From the NCBI GenBank assembly GCA_963969395.1, contig OZ017801.1, positions 4,652,501 to 4,716,500 of the forward strand: DNA of 64,000 bases, written 5' to 3'. A model generated the notes under the pieces. That model had not been told where the DNA came from and did no database searches. It worked only from the letters and a program-made list of their open reading frames with translations. Made by a program: the position numbers and the translations under genes. Positions 11,081-24,215 of this stretch are shown one piece after another (within the stretch, counting starts at the first letter, position 1; the number at the start of each line of letters is the position of its first letter). The DNA is from Pseudoscleropodium purum (taxonomy: Eukaryota; Streptophyta; Bryopsida; Hypnales; Brachytheciaceae).

Positions 11081-14000
11081 CTAGCAGCCTTTTTGTTTCA
11101 GAGTGATCTTGTCTCCCAGACTCAGGGCAATGCCTTGCGTCTTACTCCTGATCCGCACATAGCCACTCAGCTTTCCATCCAATTGCTTCTCAATACTCAC
11201 ATTCACCAATGCATCTTCCCCAAACACGCTCTTTGCATAGAGGTTGGCAGCCAGAAAGCCGCAGTCACCTTCCAAAGCAGATCTGCGTATCAAGCGCACC
11301 AAGCACAAACTCAGAGGCATTACAAACTACACTAAACTGAAGAATTTGGAAGGATACAATTAACGAGCATCACCATTATCGGAAAATGAGCAGAAGGGGT
11401 AGGTGTTTGTTGTGAAACCAAAACCAGAGTAGGTCTGAAGGTGGCATAGAGAAACTAATCGAAGCTAAGTATGGCACGGAAGTGATCGAATGCCAATTCA
11501 TCGCTAACGTGAACAAATCGTCAGAAGTGGCAGCTTACTTAATCTAAAAGCGTTGAAATCAATCACTTCGGAAACTTTACGGACAGTAACAAAATGTACC
11601 AATAGGCGAAATCATACCCGACCTTTTTGAATGATAGAATTATGTTTTGAATGTTCCTAAACTTGACTATTAGCTTCCAAAGTACACTTTCAATTTTTAG
11701 CTTGGGCACTCGAGGATATGACAAAGGACCGATAACTTACGGAGGGGTAAGGCACTTCATGTTCGTGGAATCCACGATATGCTGCAAGAATTCTCGTACA
11801 TCCTGTATGGTGGTATTTATCGCTACCTGGAATGACAAACAAGAGAAAAATATTATATAATCAATAAAAGCTAAAGAGGATCAGTTACAACCGAATGGAC
11901 CCACTGCCAGAGTCAAACAGAGCATATTAAGACTAAAACACAAACACTTCCATTCCTAAAATTAAAATATTGTTCCAAAAGAGCAAGTGTCAAAGCCCCG
12001 GGGATCAGTAAAGCGAAAGATGGTGAAAGTAAGAGTGTATCGTAGAAGGATTAATAGGTTACCTTGTTCTCCCACTCAAACTCTGCCCACATGTTGCGGA
12101 AAGCAACATCAGCACACGAAGCAGGAGCGATGTAGTCCATGATGTCAATATGAATATCATTGAGCACCACAACATTACGGTCCAAAACACTGCTCGTCTC
12201 GTAAACAATATTTCCGAATATAACACCTGTCTCAGTTGAGGAGACCTTAATATTGGCACGAATCTGCTTGCTGGTATTAGGAGCAAGAGCATAATTCTGT
12301 GGACGTTCTACTAGCTTCAGGTCACCCATAGTCGCAAGCTCTAGACACAGATTTTGAAGAGTCTCTGTTGTCCGGTTGAGTATGGTCACATCCAAGACTA
12401 TGTCATATTGATGAACTGTAACATAGGCTTCGGCATAGACGGAGTCACTGAACCCTGTCAATTGTAGGACTTTGTTCAATTTCCTTGCGTCCCCATCTTT
12501 AGCAACCTCACCGGTGGCTCGCATGAGGTCGTCTTGAACTTCATCCTCCAGCTCCATTTGACTCATGCCCTGATCAATTCACAAGCAAGAGCGAGACAGA
12601 CAGTCAGATGAAATCCGATTCGAGAGCGACGGGTTTTCCAACGACTTATGTTCGGTATTATAGTCGCAAAGAGTACCTAAAATGCTCTTAATAAAAACAG
12701 AATTACATAACTGACCATGAAATGACGAACTGAAGTGCAAGAGAAATGCACAAACTCTGACCATAAGTATTCAAAAGCTGACAATCGACGAAATCCTGTC
12801 TCAATGAGAGCACCAGTTTCAATTGCAACTCTCTAAGTTGCAACACTTGTCGTCAAACTAAAATAGACCATAAGTAAAGCATTCACTGCGAATAAACATC
12901 TCAAAGGGACTTCCAAAATGTTATTCAGGGGATACCTTGGTCCTCTTCAGGTGATAGAAATCAATCAAATCATCAGGCTGCGCATATGAATCCTGTGCTT
13001 TCGCTTTCTTCTCCTCCATTTCTCTGTTGAGCTTATCGTTTATCATCATAGCAAAACTCATCCGACAGTTCTTCAACCAAACCGTCTTCATGGAAGGGTC
13101 CTTCTTGCTAAGCACCCTGATGCACAGCGTGATCCGATCATATGCATCGTCGTCAATAGGATGAGACAAAGCGGAAGATTGGCCGAGTCTCAGCATCGAT
13201 ACCATATACAAAAGAATGTCAGCTTCAGCCTTATTCACAGCAGTCACGTTTTCCTGGACCTCTCCATAACGAAGCATCAGCTTCGTAAGCGTGGTAGCCA
13301 CCACAGCTCCAAGGAAGAAGTCGCCCGTGAGCAGAATCGACCGCAAATTAGCAGCGGAACCTATAACAACTGTATTGGGAGAAGGAGTAGCAGTCGCAAC
13401 TACAGCACTTTGGGTTGCATACGTCCCATCAGCAAGAATAGCAGGCCGCTTGGAAGAAGCCATAGAAGCATACTGCGGTGGAGCAGCAGGAGTCACTCCC
13501 TTGACTGCAGTTGTATCAACGACATCCCCTTCCTCCACCGTAGTAAAGAAGGGAAGCTCCCCAAGCGATTGCTTGATCACAGATATCCCAGCCTCCACTT
13601 CACTTGCAGACAGTGAATACTCCCCAATAATCCAGAGCGCACACGTCGCTACTCGTGAAGACCGAATCTGATAGAAGATGTCCACCAACCTCACCATGAT
13701 GGACTCCCTCAAATTCGCATTCGTTTGAATAATCTCCCGAACAAAGCACACAACGTCAATAGCTGACGCAACATTTGAGTCACCAAGAAAATCCATCAAC
13801 AAGTGAACCACAGTGCTGGCCACCTCCGGGAACTTTAACGCACAGGAATGAATAGCTTGCACAAGCATTTGCCTATACTCCCCATTCTTCTCCAGCTCAC
13901 TGTTCTGCGTCTTCACGACTTCCTTCTTCAAGGTCATCACCACCTCGTCAATATTACGAAGCGTAATCAAATCCAACGCAATGTCCAGCGTCTTCTTACG

Positions 14001-15005
14001 GATATCGAGATTGGGACTGGCCAACGCTCGCAGCACATCCATTACAACCTCGACCATGACCTCTCGGTGGGAAGATTTCAGCTCCTGGATACGATCCAGA
14101 ACGATGAGTTTCACGTTGTTGTCACTCTGGGTTTGGAGTAACTGGCAGTACGTGTTGGCCGCGGCGCGAATGGCAGTGGGAGCCGAGGAAAGCGACACGA
14201 GAGTGCCGGCACTCTCGTACATGACCGCTGAATGTTGCGAGCTCAACAAAGAGACGATAATTTTGATATACTTCCCCTTCACGGCGGGATTCGTGCGACA
14301 AACCTTCCGAATCAGCTCCAGTACCACCATTTGCAGCGTATCGCCCCAAGTCGCCACATTATCCAAGTGCGTGAGCAGATAGTTCACCGCGCGCTCTTGC
14401 GCGCAGTTGAACAGCATAAGAAACGCATTCCGCTTCGCAGACAAGTCCTGCTCCGTCAGCAGCACCTTCTCGATGAGCTCGGGTGCATCGGGAATCAGAT
14501 GGTCCCCGTGGGGCAGTTTGCAAATGGCCGTGATCGCGAGAATGGCATTACGTCTCACAAACGCATGCCGATGCTCAAGATTAGTAAGCACTGACGGGAT
14601 CAACGGCTCAATAAGCTCGGCTTCCATCAACCGCGACAGAAAACGCAATGTCACACCCCGGATGTACTCGTTCGGGTGCTGTAAGTTGTTGCGCAGGTTC
14701 TGGCAAATGAGGATCATTTCCGGAAGCACCTTCCCTCGCGAGTCCGTTTTGTCAATAATCTCCAAGTACAGCAACAGGAGCTTCTGGATGGTGTGATCCT
14801 CCGAAGGGAGGACGTACCGGACGATCGTGATAAAAAGAGTCGGAATGGTCTCGCCGTTCAAAAGCAACATGATCGCTTTCTTCATCGCGTCCACCTTCGC
14901 CTCCACGTCGTGCCCTTCCAGATGCTCCTTAATCTCATTCGAAAGAGACGGCGAGCCTTTGTCAAAATGCACCAAGAGCGTACACGTCTTCTCCATGGTG
15001 GCCAT
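11081..15005 (-). CDS. Coatomer subunit beta (beta-COP)
   Basis: Exons on the minus strand are 15005-12936, 12569-12063, 11826-11741 and 11282-11081, giving 954 residues, close to the roughly 948 of Arabidopsis beta-COP. The protein is part of the COPI coat that drives Golgi-to-ER and intra-Golgi vesicle traffic. Residues 1-690 are one exon holding the adaptin-like HEAT solenoid, with the family block [19 protein letters not shown] near the start. Exons 2-4 carry the C-terminal appendage region, including [24 protein letters not shown] and [21 protein letters not shown] chose the first ATG (MATMEK, 15005); a second ATG three codons later (14996) fits the usual plant start equally well. The leader to about 15470 may contain an intron with its donor near 15268. 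No damage is seen. Confidence 0.96.
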
Positions 15006-15479
15006 CTCGTCCCACCCCCTGATCGGCACACAACCTCTCGTCAACAAACCAAATCCAAATCCAAAACCAAAACCTAACCCCGAAAACTCACCACTCCAGA
15101 GCAAACTAACAAAAACCTAACAAAAACAAAAGCAAAACCAATACAGTTAGCGAGCGTCTCAATCGCCTGCAACCCCAAACCAAGCTCCCAGACTGGCATC
15201 CCTAAAACCTAGACCTGGAGAAGCTCCCCGACTTGCAACCCCAAAATCAAAACGGGAGCGATCCATACCTGGAACAAGCTAATGGCCGGCGGCGATCTGG
15301 AGGAGAGTGCGTGGGGAAGGTTTACAGAGGAGCAGATTCATGAACCATGATTGTTGACGACAACGCTGAAGAGACACGACGATCGGATCAACGAGGTCGA
15401 AAATCATTGAGCGGAGACGAAGAAGATGAGCCTGATGGAGACGAAGACCTTGCCCACACACTTTTTAGGTCAGGACCGT

Positions 15480-18400
15480 AAGTTACTAGTTGGCAAGGGG
15501 CGTACTGAATTTCTTTGAGGACTGTCAGAGTTCAGTTGGGGTTTGAAAGCTGGGGAAGTGAAATTCCCAGAGGAATGGACTGAGGTAGATCACCCTATTA
15601 CCACCCAGATTTGTTATCTACAGTAGGTACTTTATAGAAGCTATTTGTCAACTCACATATTTTTCATATTTTTCAGAAATTTAAAAGTTTGAGAGAAGCC
15701 ATTTGCAAGTAGAATGAAGCCATTTCAACAAGAAATGAATTTTCTATGATTTTTCAAAGTTTATTGGAACTAAATTGGTAAAGTGTGGGTAGACACACGC
15801 TACACTCCACCCTCAATATTTATTACCCCAATAAGTGTTAAAATCATGCATGTGTTAAGGAAAATTTTGCTCCCTTCTCCAAAAAAATTCCAAAAAAATA
15901 CACTAGTAAGTGTTAATTGTTAACTGTTAAGTGAACTTATAAAAATTATGCTCCCCTTTTCAATGAATTCACCTTTATAAGTGTTAATTTAGATGAAAGT
16001 GAGGCTATGAAAATTTGTAACTTGGATGAAATTGAATCAAGTCCATTATGTACTATACAAATCACGTTGTAGTTGGTATTGATAGTATTATATATAGCTC
16101 ATAGTATCTTCATATATCATCCATCCCACATCCTGCACTGTACATTCCACATTACATAAACAATATTGGCCATAAACTCCATCAACTTCTCTAGGATGTA
16201 ATCTTCAAGCTCCCTTGCATCAATATCTTGGTATTCTAGTGTTGTTGCATTTTGAGGAGTTAGCAATGTTATGATGTTATAGATTTGTATGATGACATTT
16301 GTATCTTATGTATTTTCATCATTTATTTATATAAGTGTTATCTTTATTAATTTCAAAGTCACAAAAGTGTTATCCATATAAGTGTTACAAATTATCTATG
16401 CTACCCCAAATATGTGTTAAAGTGTTAACATCTGATGTAAGTGTTATAAGTTTCCTTTATTCTAAAGTGTTAACAAATTTCAAGTGTGAATTGTAAAATA
16501 TATGCTAACATGTTCCTTTTCCACGTGCATGGTGAGAGGTGCTATTGTGCCCTAAGAACATAAGTCCATGAGTATAGAAGACTATACACCTATATTATAA
16601 ATGTTTATATTATAGAAACCTTCCATGATTTTTGTATAATTATATTATAGGTGTTCATATTATATTAAACACTTTCAATGGTTGTAAATATATATACTTA
16701 TACATATGCTCAAGGCTCACATTTTTATGTTCACACACTAGTATCATTGAGTGCATTATCGTGATCCTAAAAGGTTACTAAGATTGTAGTAATGAGTGGG
16801 TGATTAACACAAATGGAAAGACCCAATAGATGTCAGAATTAGGTGATTGATGGCATTGGGTTGTTCTACTTTTTTCCATAAAAAATGGAGACTAGACAAA
16901 TGATTTTGAAAAGAATCCAATCCATTTTATCCCCTAAACACCTCAATCTTTTTTCGATATTTTGCAAATTTTGGCTTATATCTTTTTATAGAAAAATCAT
17001 TTACTGCAATTTTAAGAAATTTGTCATGAAGGAAGGTTTTCTCTTTAAGATTCAAATATTAAATTGGATGAATGAAAAGTTTGCTAGACAATACAACACC
17101 TAGAAGGGTTCTATTCATTGTCTAGAAAATGGACGTCGGAGTGCTTTAAGGTTAAAATGAATTTCATGTTTTTAGGTCATCCAACATTGCTATAGTAGAA
17201 AGTTTAGAATGTGAAATTTGCATAAATTAACTCCATTTATCTTCAAACCAATTTTCAATTTTCTTGGAATAGTCTTGTTTTTGCAAATTCCATGTTTGTA
17301 ATTATAAATTTTATTTTTGAAGTTGATTCTACGATTGTTGTTTTAAATGTTTAAACCCTAACACATCTTAGTAAAAAAAAAACACCTATTCATCTAAAAC
17401 TTTGACAATTTTTGGGGCTCTAAACCTTGATTATAGGCCTCATATTTTAGGTTAATCCATAAGAAAATATTTTTTTAAGTAATTTCACCTTCAAAAAATT
17501 TTATCTTTATTTTTTGAGTACTCTAATCTTTAATAGAACTTGATGTGAAGAAAAATGTAGATTTGGAGCTTTCGAGGATAAATTAATTATGGCTTTGAAA
17601 AGAATCTACACAACAAATCTTCATTTTTGCAAGTTTTTCTTTTTTCCTAATCTCTACATAGAATTATTTAGAACCTTTCACAAAAATCATAGAAATGGAG
17701 TGACTCCATGGTTCGCAGTCACATCTTAAAGAATAACAAAAATTTGATATTTTAGAATATTTAAATATACTTCATTGAATTTAAATGACTCTTGACATCC
17801 ATCCATTGGAAGTTGGCTTTATTAATGGTTCAAATTTCTCTTGAGCAACAATAGCAATATCCCTTAGTGATCTATCATTGGATAAAAATAATTTATCATC
17901 TACACATTTGTGCTTTAATTATTTAATTTTGATAATTTAATTTATTATTTATTGAATTTCATCCGTCATTTAACAATAAATAAACTTTCTAGCCACCACA
18001 AAGTTATTTATTCACAAGGTTTATCTCTCTTCAATAAAATTCCTCCTAAACTTTGTTAGTAAAATAAACATTGATCCTAAATTTCAAATCAAATGTTTTA
18101 TTATATTCAATAAATGAAGAGAACCAACGATTATACTAATTTATCATATTATTCTAGTAACTAGTAAGGTTGTAAAATTTTATCCTTGCAAATTCTTAAT
18201 ACCAAACAAAAAAAATACTAACTAGTCAAAAAACTAGAATATTGAAGTAATAATTTACGGTGCACTAATTTAAAAATATTGCAAATAACAGGAATTGATA
18301 AATTAATATGTCACATACTAATTAGATAAATTACTAATATAATATGGTTTTTATTTTTTTTAATGTTATTCAGCATTGAAAATTTATGAATAAGTATTGA

Positions 18401-18508
18401 ACAATATTTTAAAAAGATTCTAATTCAAGTAAGAAAAAGTGCACAAATTAACCAATATACATCAATGAAAATGAAAACAATTGATAATAGAGGTTTACAA
18501 ATATTGGC
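15480..18508. other. AT-rich gene-free spacer
   Basis: No gene is recognised upstream of beta-COP apart from its promoter and leader. The sequence is AT-rich with short random frames. It contains the AAGTGTTA motif cluster at 15833-16472 and, from about 16580 to 16670, imperfect TATATTATA-rich repeats. Confidence 0.6.
15833..16472 (+). repeat. Cluster of nine AAGTGTTA motifs
   Basis: The octamer AAGTGTTA occurs on the same strand at 15833, 15908, 15979, 16333, 16365, 16380, 16420, 16439 and 16465, often followed by A, with variants such as ATGTGTTA between. Spacing is irregular. Nine identical octamers in 640 bp far exceed chance even in AT-rich DNA. No gene is associated. Confidence 0.6.
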
Positions 18509-18510
18509 TA

Positions 18511-19620
18511 CCGTAGTACCTCTTCAATTTCGGCACCCTCTGCCGAATATTTTATAAAATTTGACTTTTTTGTTTCTGTAGATAAAATTAATTACTGCAA
18601 TTTTCATCATGCTAGATACTGAATGAATAAACAATTCGGCACGTAACTTCAATAAGCAATTCATGGACAAGGGTGGATTGTTTATAGACAAGATCTTTAT
18701 ACAATTGTGTGATAAGAGGTAAAACAACCCATGTGGGATATGTAAATAGTTAGGATTAGTAGGAGCTCAACCACTCATAATGAAGTCAAACATAAGAAAT
18801 GAGTTCAATGTAGAATTTCAAACCTCATTTAGGCATAGTAGAACAACTTTTAAAAAACAAAGTTGAACTAAGTTATTGTGGAAGATGAAGCTAGCTTTCA
18901 TCTCCATAAATCCTTTTGAGATTTTGATCTTCCAATCAAAAGTTATGGACAAATTTCAAGGAGGAGTTGGAAGGAACATTTTCTTTGACATTTTCAAACA
19001 TCCCCTTTGAATTTTGTCTATAACTTTTGTTTGGACCCTCATAATCACAAAAGGATCTTTGAAAATGAAATTTAGATTTGTTTCTCAACTTTTCTTAAAT
19101 CAAAGTTCTTTTGAAAAATGTTATTTTACTATGTAAAAATGAGATCTAAAAGTCTACTTTGAATACAAGTACTATTTTTTGACAATGAGAGGTCAAGCTA
19201 TCATCTTCAAGTTACCCCATATCCTTTGAGGATTCATGAGAGAGAATGAATTTCATTATAAAAATAACCTCTCCATCTTTAACTTACATTTGGATTCAAT
19301 GATGAAAGTCTATGATGTCATTGCCAACTAATCTTTTGATGATTGATTATTTGTTGTACACATGGTTGATGATCATTGGACTCTATATTGTATCTTCTTA
19401 CTAACATTTGTTATTAATTTTTTTTTAAAACAATCTAATCATTTAATTCTTTATGATCTTGGCAAGATTACTAAACCGTAGGTAGTCACATATTTTCATT
19501 GATTATGGCAATCAACGTTGTAAATTTTCAAGATTTTTCGACAATTATCATTATAATTTTCTGAAATTACGATTCCTTTAAAAACAATTAATCTTTGCCG
19601 AAATTGAAGAGGTACTACAG
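18511..19620. mobile_element. Non-autonomous pogo/Emigrant-like DNA transposon
   Basis: A 1110-bp element with 25-bp terminal inverted repeats (18511-18535 and 19596-19620) that differ at one position. It begins CCGTAGTACCTCTTC on the left and CTGTAGTACCTCTTC on the right read inward. TA dinucleotides flank both ends (18509-18510, 19621-19622). A C-x-GTA...CCTCT terminus with TA target duplication is the pattern of plant pogo-type Tc1/mariner elements such as Emigrant/Lemi. No transposase frame remains inside, so it would depend on another copy. Confidence 0.72.
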
Positions 19621-19622
19621 TA

Positions 19623-21521
19623 TTTTGGTTCAAATTTCTACCAAAACACCAATCATTTGTTTGTTTTGTCTCTAAAACGTCTTTTGACATAAAACTATAT
19701 AATGGTATTTTCAATGTAACAGAGTGAACCTTTCAAACTAAAAATGTTTTTATTCCTTTTAAAGCATCTAGTTTATTCCAACTCCAACAAAGTCATAATT
19801 ATTCTATTAGAGTTTGATAAATACCCAAAATAAAAGTTTTTTTGCTTAACAAATAAAGAAGATTGATTGTAATTAAAGATGTTTTGCTATATACAACCTA
19901 CCCAAAAATCTAAGGCAACACTTAAGACTTAAGAGGATTTTTTAGTAATATTTCACTTGGGAAGAGACTTAATAAAGGTTTCCAACATGAAAAAAAAATG
20001 AATGAATTAAAAATAATAAATACTTATTGGGACCCATCATTTGAAATAACTTATTTTTCATGTTTAATAGAAACATAAGAAGTATAGGAACAATGACATT
20101 TTCTAGAATACTTAAGAAAAGTCTATAAGATGATTTGGAATTTTGTACCTCAAAATTAGAATGGATTTCTTTCAATATGGTAGTTATAAGAAATCATTTC
20201 TTGACTAATTCAATATTCAATATTTTTAGACTACATTGAGGATCTTAGCTTTGTATGCATTAATATCCAACCATATTCAAAACTAAAAAAGAAGCTATAA
20301 ACTATAAAGCAAATATTCAATGAAAGCAAATTTATAAAGTCTTATTCTTTTGGCTTTACATTTTGAACTAGAGATGCATCTTTTTTATTTTATACATAGT
20401 TAAATTCTCTGATTATTTAATTGATAAATATAATTTATTATTTCTATCCACAAGGAGAGATATAGCACTGGTGTACAATATTATGGTTTGAAAGTTTAAA
20501 AGTTACAAGTGAAAGTGAAAACTATGTTAAAAGTAATAGCGACATATTGAGATTCATCATTCTTAAGAATTCATTTCTTTGTATAGTAGAATTGTGACAT
20601 GGATATTAAAGAATAATAGCATTTTAAAATTATCACTTGGGAATTTTTATATAATAATTACATAGAGGATTGTACTAAAGATCACATGAAAAGAGACATC
20701 AAGAAGTAACACATATTTATTTGGGTAGAGATACTTGCAATTTACAACTTGTGTATCAAACTAAAATTTTGAAAATATGACCAGTTAATGCAATAAATCA
20801 GCACATTCAGTTTAAGTTTGAATAAGTTGGGATCCCTGTTTCAATTTCTTGCATTAGTGAGCTGTTCATGTTTACTTACAGTATGTCAACCGAATCAAAC
20901 ATGGTGCGAGACTGAGTTGGTAGTTTGCTACACAACATCTAAAATTTCCATTACTCTGTTCAGTCTGCAGATTCTGTTCCTTGCTTAAAATCACTGGTTC
21001 ACTTTTCAAGAATTTTCATTCTTGACCTGTATTGTGTACTCTACATGTTAAATTCTCATTACAAGTAGAGATGTACATAAACGCATTAGTTCTACTCCAA
21101 GGCTCTACTTAAGGCCTTGGACCAAGGAATAACTAAAAAATTGAAGATGAAAAATGCCAACATATGCAAGACAAAATGCACTCACGCGAGTATCTAGCCT
21201 TTGAGGATACAGTGCTTTGATTTTCCTATTTGTTTTAGAAGGTACAGTACTGTATGAATGAGGTCCATGCAGTTTGCATCCCTCCAAGCGTTAACTGCAC
21301 TTTCATGATAAGCCTTCGCTATGATGCTTACCGTTGATCCTGATCAAGAAGGGTGTCACACAAATCCAGACACTATTTGCTACCAAGCACAGACTATATC
21401 CGAAATGCTCATTGGAATAACAGAACCTCAAATCTACAGGCCCTCAGCAAGGACATCACCTTCACAAAAATCTGTAGTCTAATGTTGGTTTGAAAGAATT
21501 AATAATCCACAAAGGTCACCT
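19623..21521. other. AT-rich spacer downstream of EMC7
   Basis: No coding or RNA gene is recognised. The part from about 20800 to 21521 is less AT-rich and probably includes the 3' UTR and downstream region of the minus-strand EMC7 gene. Confidence 0.5.
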
Positions 21522-23618
21522 TTAAGAGCGCGCTTGCAAGAATTGGGAGACAGGGCTGGGATTAGCGCGTTGAGCCTCTTGGAGTCTCTTCATTTCCTCC
21601 GGATCTGAACAAATGAAACATCATAAATTTCATGCGTATCAACCTCCACATTTAAAAAATCTAAAATCGCTACAATTAACATGTCAACCCTGAAAGCTCA
21701 AATTCAAGGGACGAGAAGCTTACCTATGCTATCCATGAGCATGGGCAGGAGAAACACGCAGACGACCATAAAACCTATCATCATACCCATAGGGCTCTTC
21801 AGCAGTCCAAAAATAGAGAATGGCTCTCGAACCTGCAATAGCCAAATGGTTCGTCAAACTCACAGTTCACTCCTAAGAGCATGTGGCTTCATAATTCTGC
21901 AGTCAATAACAACAAACCACAGTACCAAAACTTGCCTCGTAATAATTCTCCTCTTGACGGGGTTCTAGAACCAGTCCATCCGAAATGCGACGAGGGCCTT
22001 CTACATAACTTGCACGTACTTGCCCTGCCAACCTAGAGCTGACATCCACTCTCACCTGCAAGAGACAAACGAAAAAAAATTAATAATTCTGTAAGGAAGA
22101 GTATGCTAAAACCGCGAGCGACCTATACTGTCTCCTGTTACAAAAAAACTCCCCCTCCTGTTGATTCCTCCCACTTTGAAATTTCACAGGACCTTCATAA
22201 GAATTGTTACATTTGGCTCTTCAACTCAAAGATCTCTTCACAGCTCTATACACCTCCAAAAATCACACTGCTACGAATGTTAAAACTGCTTAAAGTGACG
22301 CAAATAGTATCCCCTCCCTTACGGCACGTCAGCCTGAAAGCCAACAACACAATCTACCAGCTAATCACATCAATATAAAATCCATGAGATCGACCAGCAC
22401 GAAACGCTCGGCACGAGCCAATACTTGCGACTTCAAAAAGATGAATATTGAGCATGTGTCTCACCGGAGAAAAGAAATAGCCAAGGGCAACAACTTCGAG
22501 TAGGTGAGTGCCAGCAGGAACATCTTCGCTATAATCAGATCCAGTCAAGGCACTCACAATAAAGAGAGATATTATTCAGCCAACTGCACAGAGGCACTGA
22601 AGCCTAACAAATATGCTAAATTTTTATGCCAAAAAACACGTGCTTCCAATCAACAGACTCATAGACCTGTCTCAACAAGTGGCAGAATAAACTATGATCT
22701 TATGAAAACAAAACTAACTCCTTATGTACACCATGGTAATAAGTCAACGACACTGTACAGCTCAAAAAACCTAATCAACTTTCCTCAAATGCACCTTTAC
22801 ATCAAAAAATAATATGACGGTTAGGTTGTTTATTTTAAAGCAGAGCAAGTGAATTATTTAGAAGGATACAAGAGAAATGACCCGTCCTGTTGTCGCACAA
22901 AAGAAACTTGTTCACCACCATTTAGGACCACCTTCATATTTGCTAGCTTGCCGAGACCTTTTCCCCTCATAGCTGCGCATTTAACCACAAATTCAGGCCA
23001 TAATAACAAAATTCATACACAGGACTCGTTACAATCTGAATTTACTGGATGCTTGCAAATTGCAGTCAAATAGATAATTAGAAGGCCAAGACTCTGATTT
23101 TAAAATACACATCAAGATGACAGGTCATTTACCTTCCACTTTCACCCGACCCTCCACAACAAAACCTTCATCGCCACTGCACCAAAAACTCCGAATCAGT
23201 TACCAATCCAGCAACCTAAATTCATATGCTGAAGAAATCAGACTCGTCTACTAAACACAAGAGCCTACAGCAACGGATGGCCTACAAACAGATTGTATAA
23301 AACTATACTATTAGGGATGCGCAGAAAACATAACATATTGATATTCACAAAACCTCGGAGCACTTCCGCCGTAGGCCAACCTAAATACCGATCGATTCTG
23401 AATGAACGTGAACATTGACCTAAAATCTTCAGAAACCCAGGCAAACACACGAGTCCCTGAGAGTAGATGCCATATGCCGATCAGGATTTTGTAGGTCGAT
23501 TCCGAAAGGACAGGAAAGAATACCTGGAAAGAGCGGTGCACGCTAAGAAGGATTTGCAAAGCAGGCAGAGCAGCAGTAGGAGAGGAGAGAAGAGGAGAGG
23601 TGAGCGTAGGAGCGCCAT
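21522..23618 (-). CDS. EMC7: ER membrane protein complex subunit 7 (EMC7)
   Basis: Minus-strand exons are 23618-23524, 23176-23133, 22972-22870, 22528-22465, 22055-21936, 21832-21724 and 21604-21522, giving 205 residues, the usual plant EMC7 length. EMC inserts and helps fold transmembrane segments in the ER. A Leu-rich signal peptide covers about residues 1-28. The beta-sandwich follows, with KVVLNGGEQVSFVRQQDGSF and the family hallmark VPAGTHLLEVVALGYFFSP (84-102). Then come VREPFSIFGLLKSPMG and one transmembrane helix at about 156-175, ending in a cytosolic tail DPEEMKRLQ. The intron after exon 5 starts GC (GAG|GCAAGT, 21935) and ends AG. A GT donor one turn away would break the frame, so a GC-AG intron is required. 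The chromovirus begins 598 bp upstream of the start codon. Confidence 0.94.
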
Positions 23619-24215
23619 GGCAAGACAATTTGCTGCAAAACCCTGCGAATTCTACAAAAAGAGTGCTCCGCTCCATCAGAAGTTCTGGTTCATGTGATGA
23701 GAAAGACGAAGTTCTCAAATACGGGAACGTGTTCTTCACCAAGAGAGCATCGTTCTCAGCTACGGGAACTTGTTCTTTGTAGCGTCCTCCTTGTAGAGAG
23801 AGATGCGTGCGAGGAGCATCATCAACGGGTCACGGCAAACGACCCGGCAAATTGTGAATGTGATTGATATGAAATTAGAACTTCGGAGCACTTTGAATTG
23901 GAAGCACATCAAATATTAAAAAAAAAAATATACTAAAATTCAAATTTGGACTTTGAACAATCAAAATAAATTTTGATGGAAGGAAATAAACAGATAAGAA
24001 TCATTAATGGTCATTTTTTTTTTTAATATTAAATCATGCAAATAGTATCGTAAATCTTGTAAATGTATTATGCAATTTGTGTGATTTTTCCTTTTTAAGC
24101 TCGACTATTCTAATTTTTTTTTTTTATCTTCCTTCTAATAGGGTTTATTTCAATTGTTTAAATCCAATTCTAGATTACCTTGTATCTATTTATGTGAATA
24201 TTTGATGTACACTTT
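23619..24215. other. EMC7 upstream region, target side of the chromovirus
   Basis: It holds the EMC7 leader and promoter: moderate GC to about 23860, then an AT-rich stretch with A and T runs up to the left LTR. No gene is seen. Confidence 0.5.

Noticed and set aside
15006..15104. A 33-residue N-terminal extension of beta-COP
   Set aside because: It would need a non-ATG start, is not part of known beta-COP proteins, and lies in repetitive leader sequence (a run of GF repeats).
23311..23742. A 143-codon minus-strand ORF overlapping EMC7 exon 1
   Set aside because: The correct frame is a different one (ATG at 23618), which encodes the signal peptide and splices in phase to exon 2.
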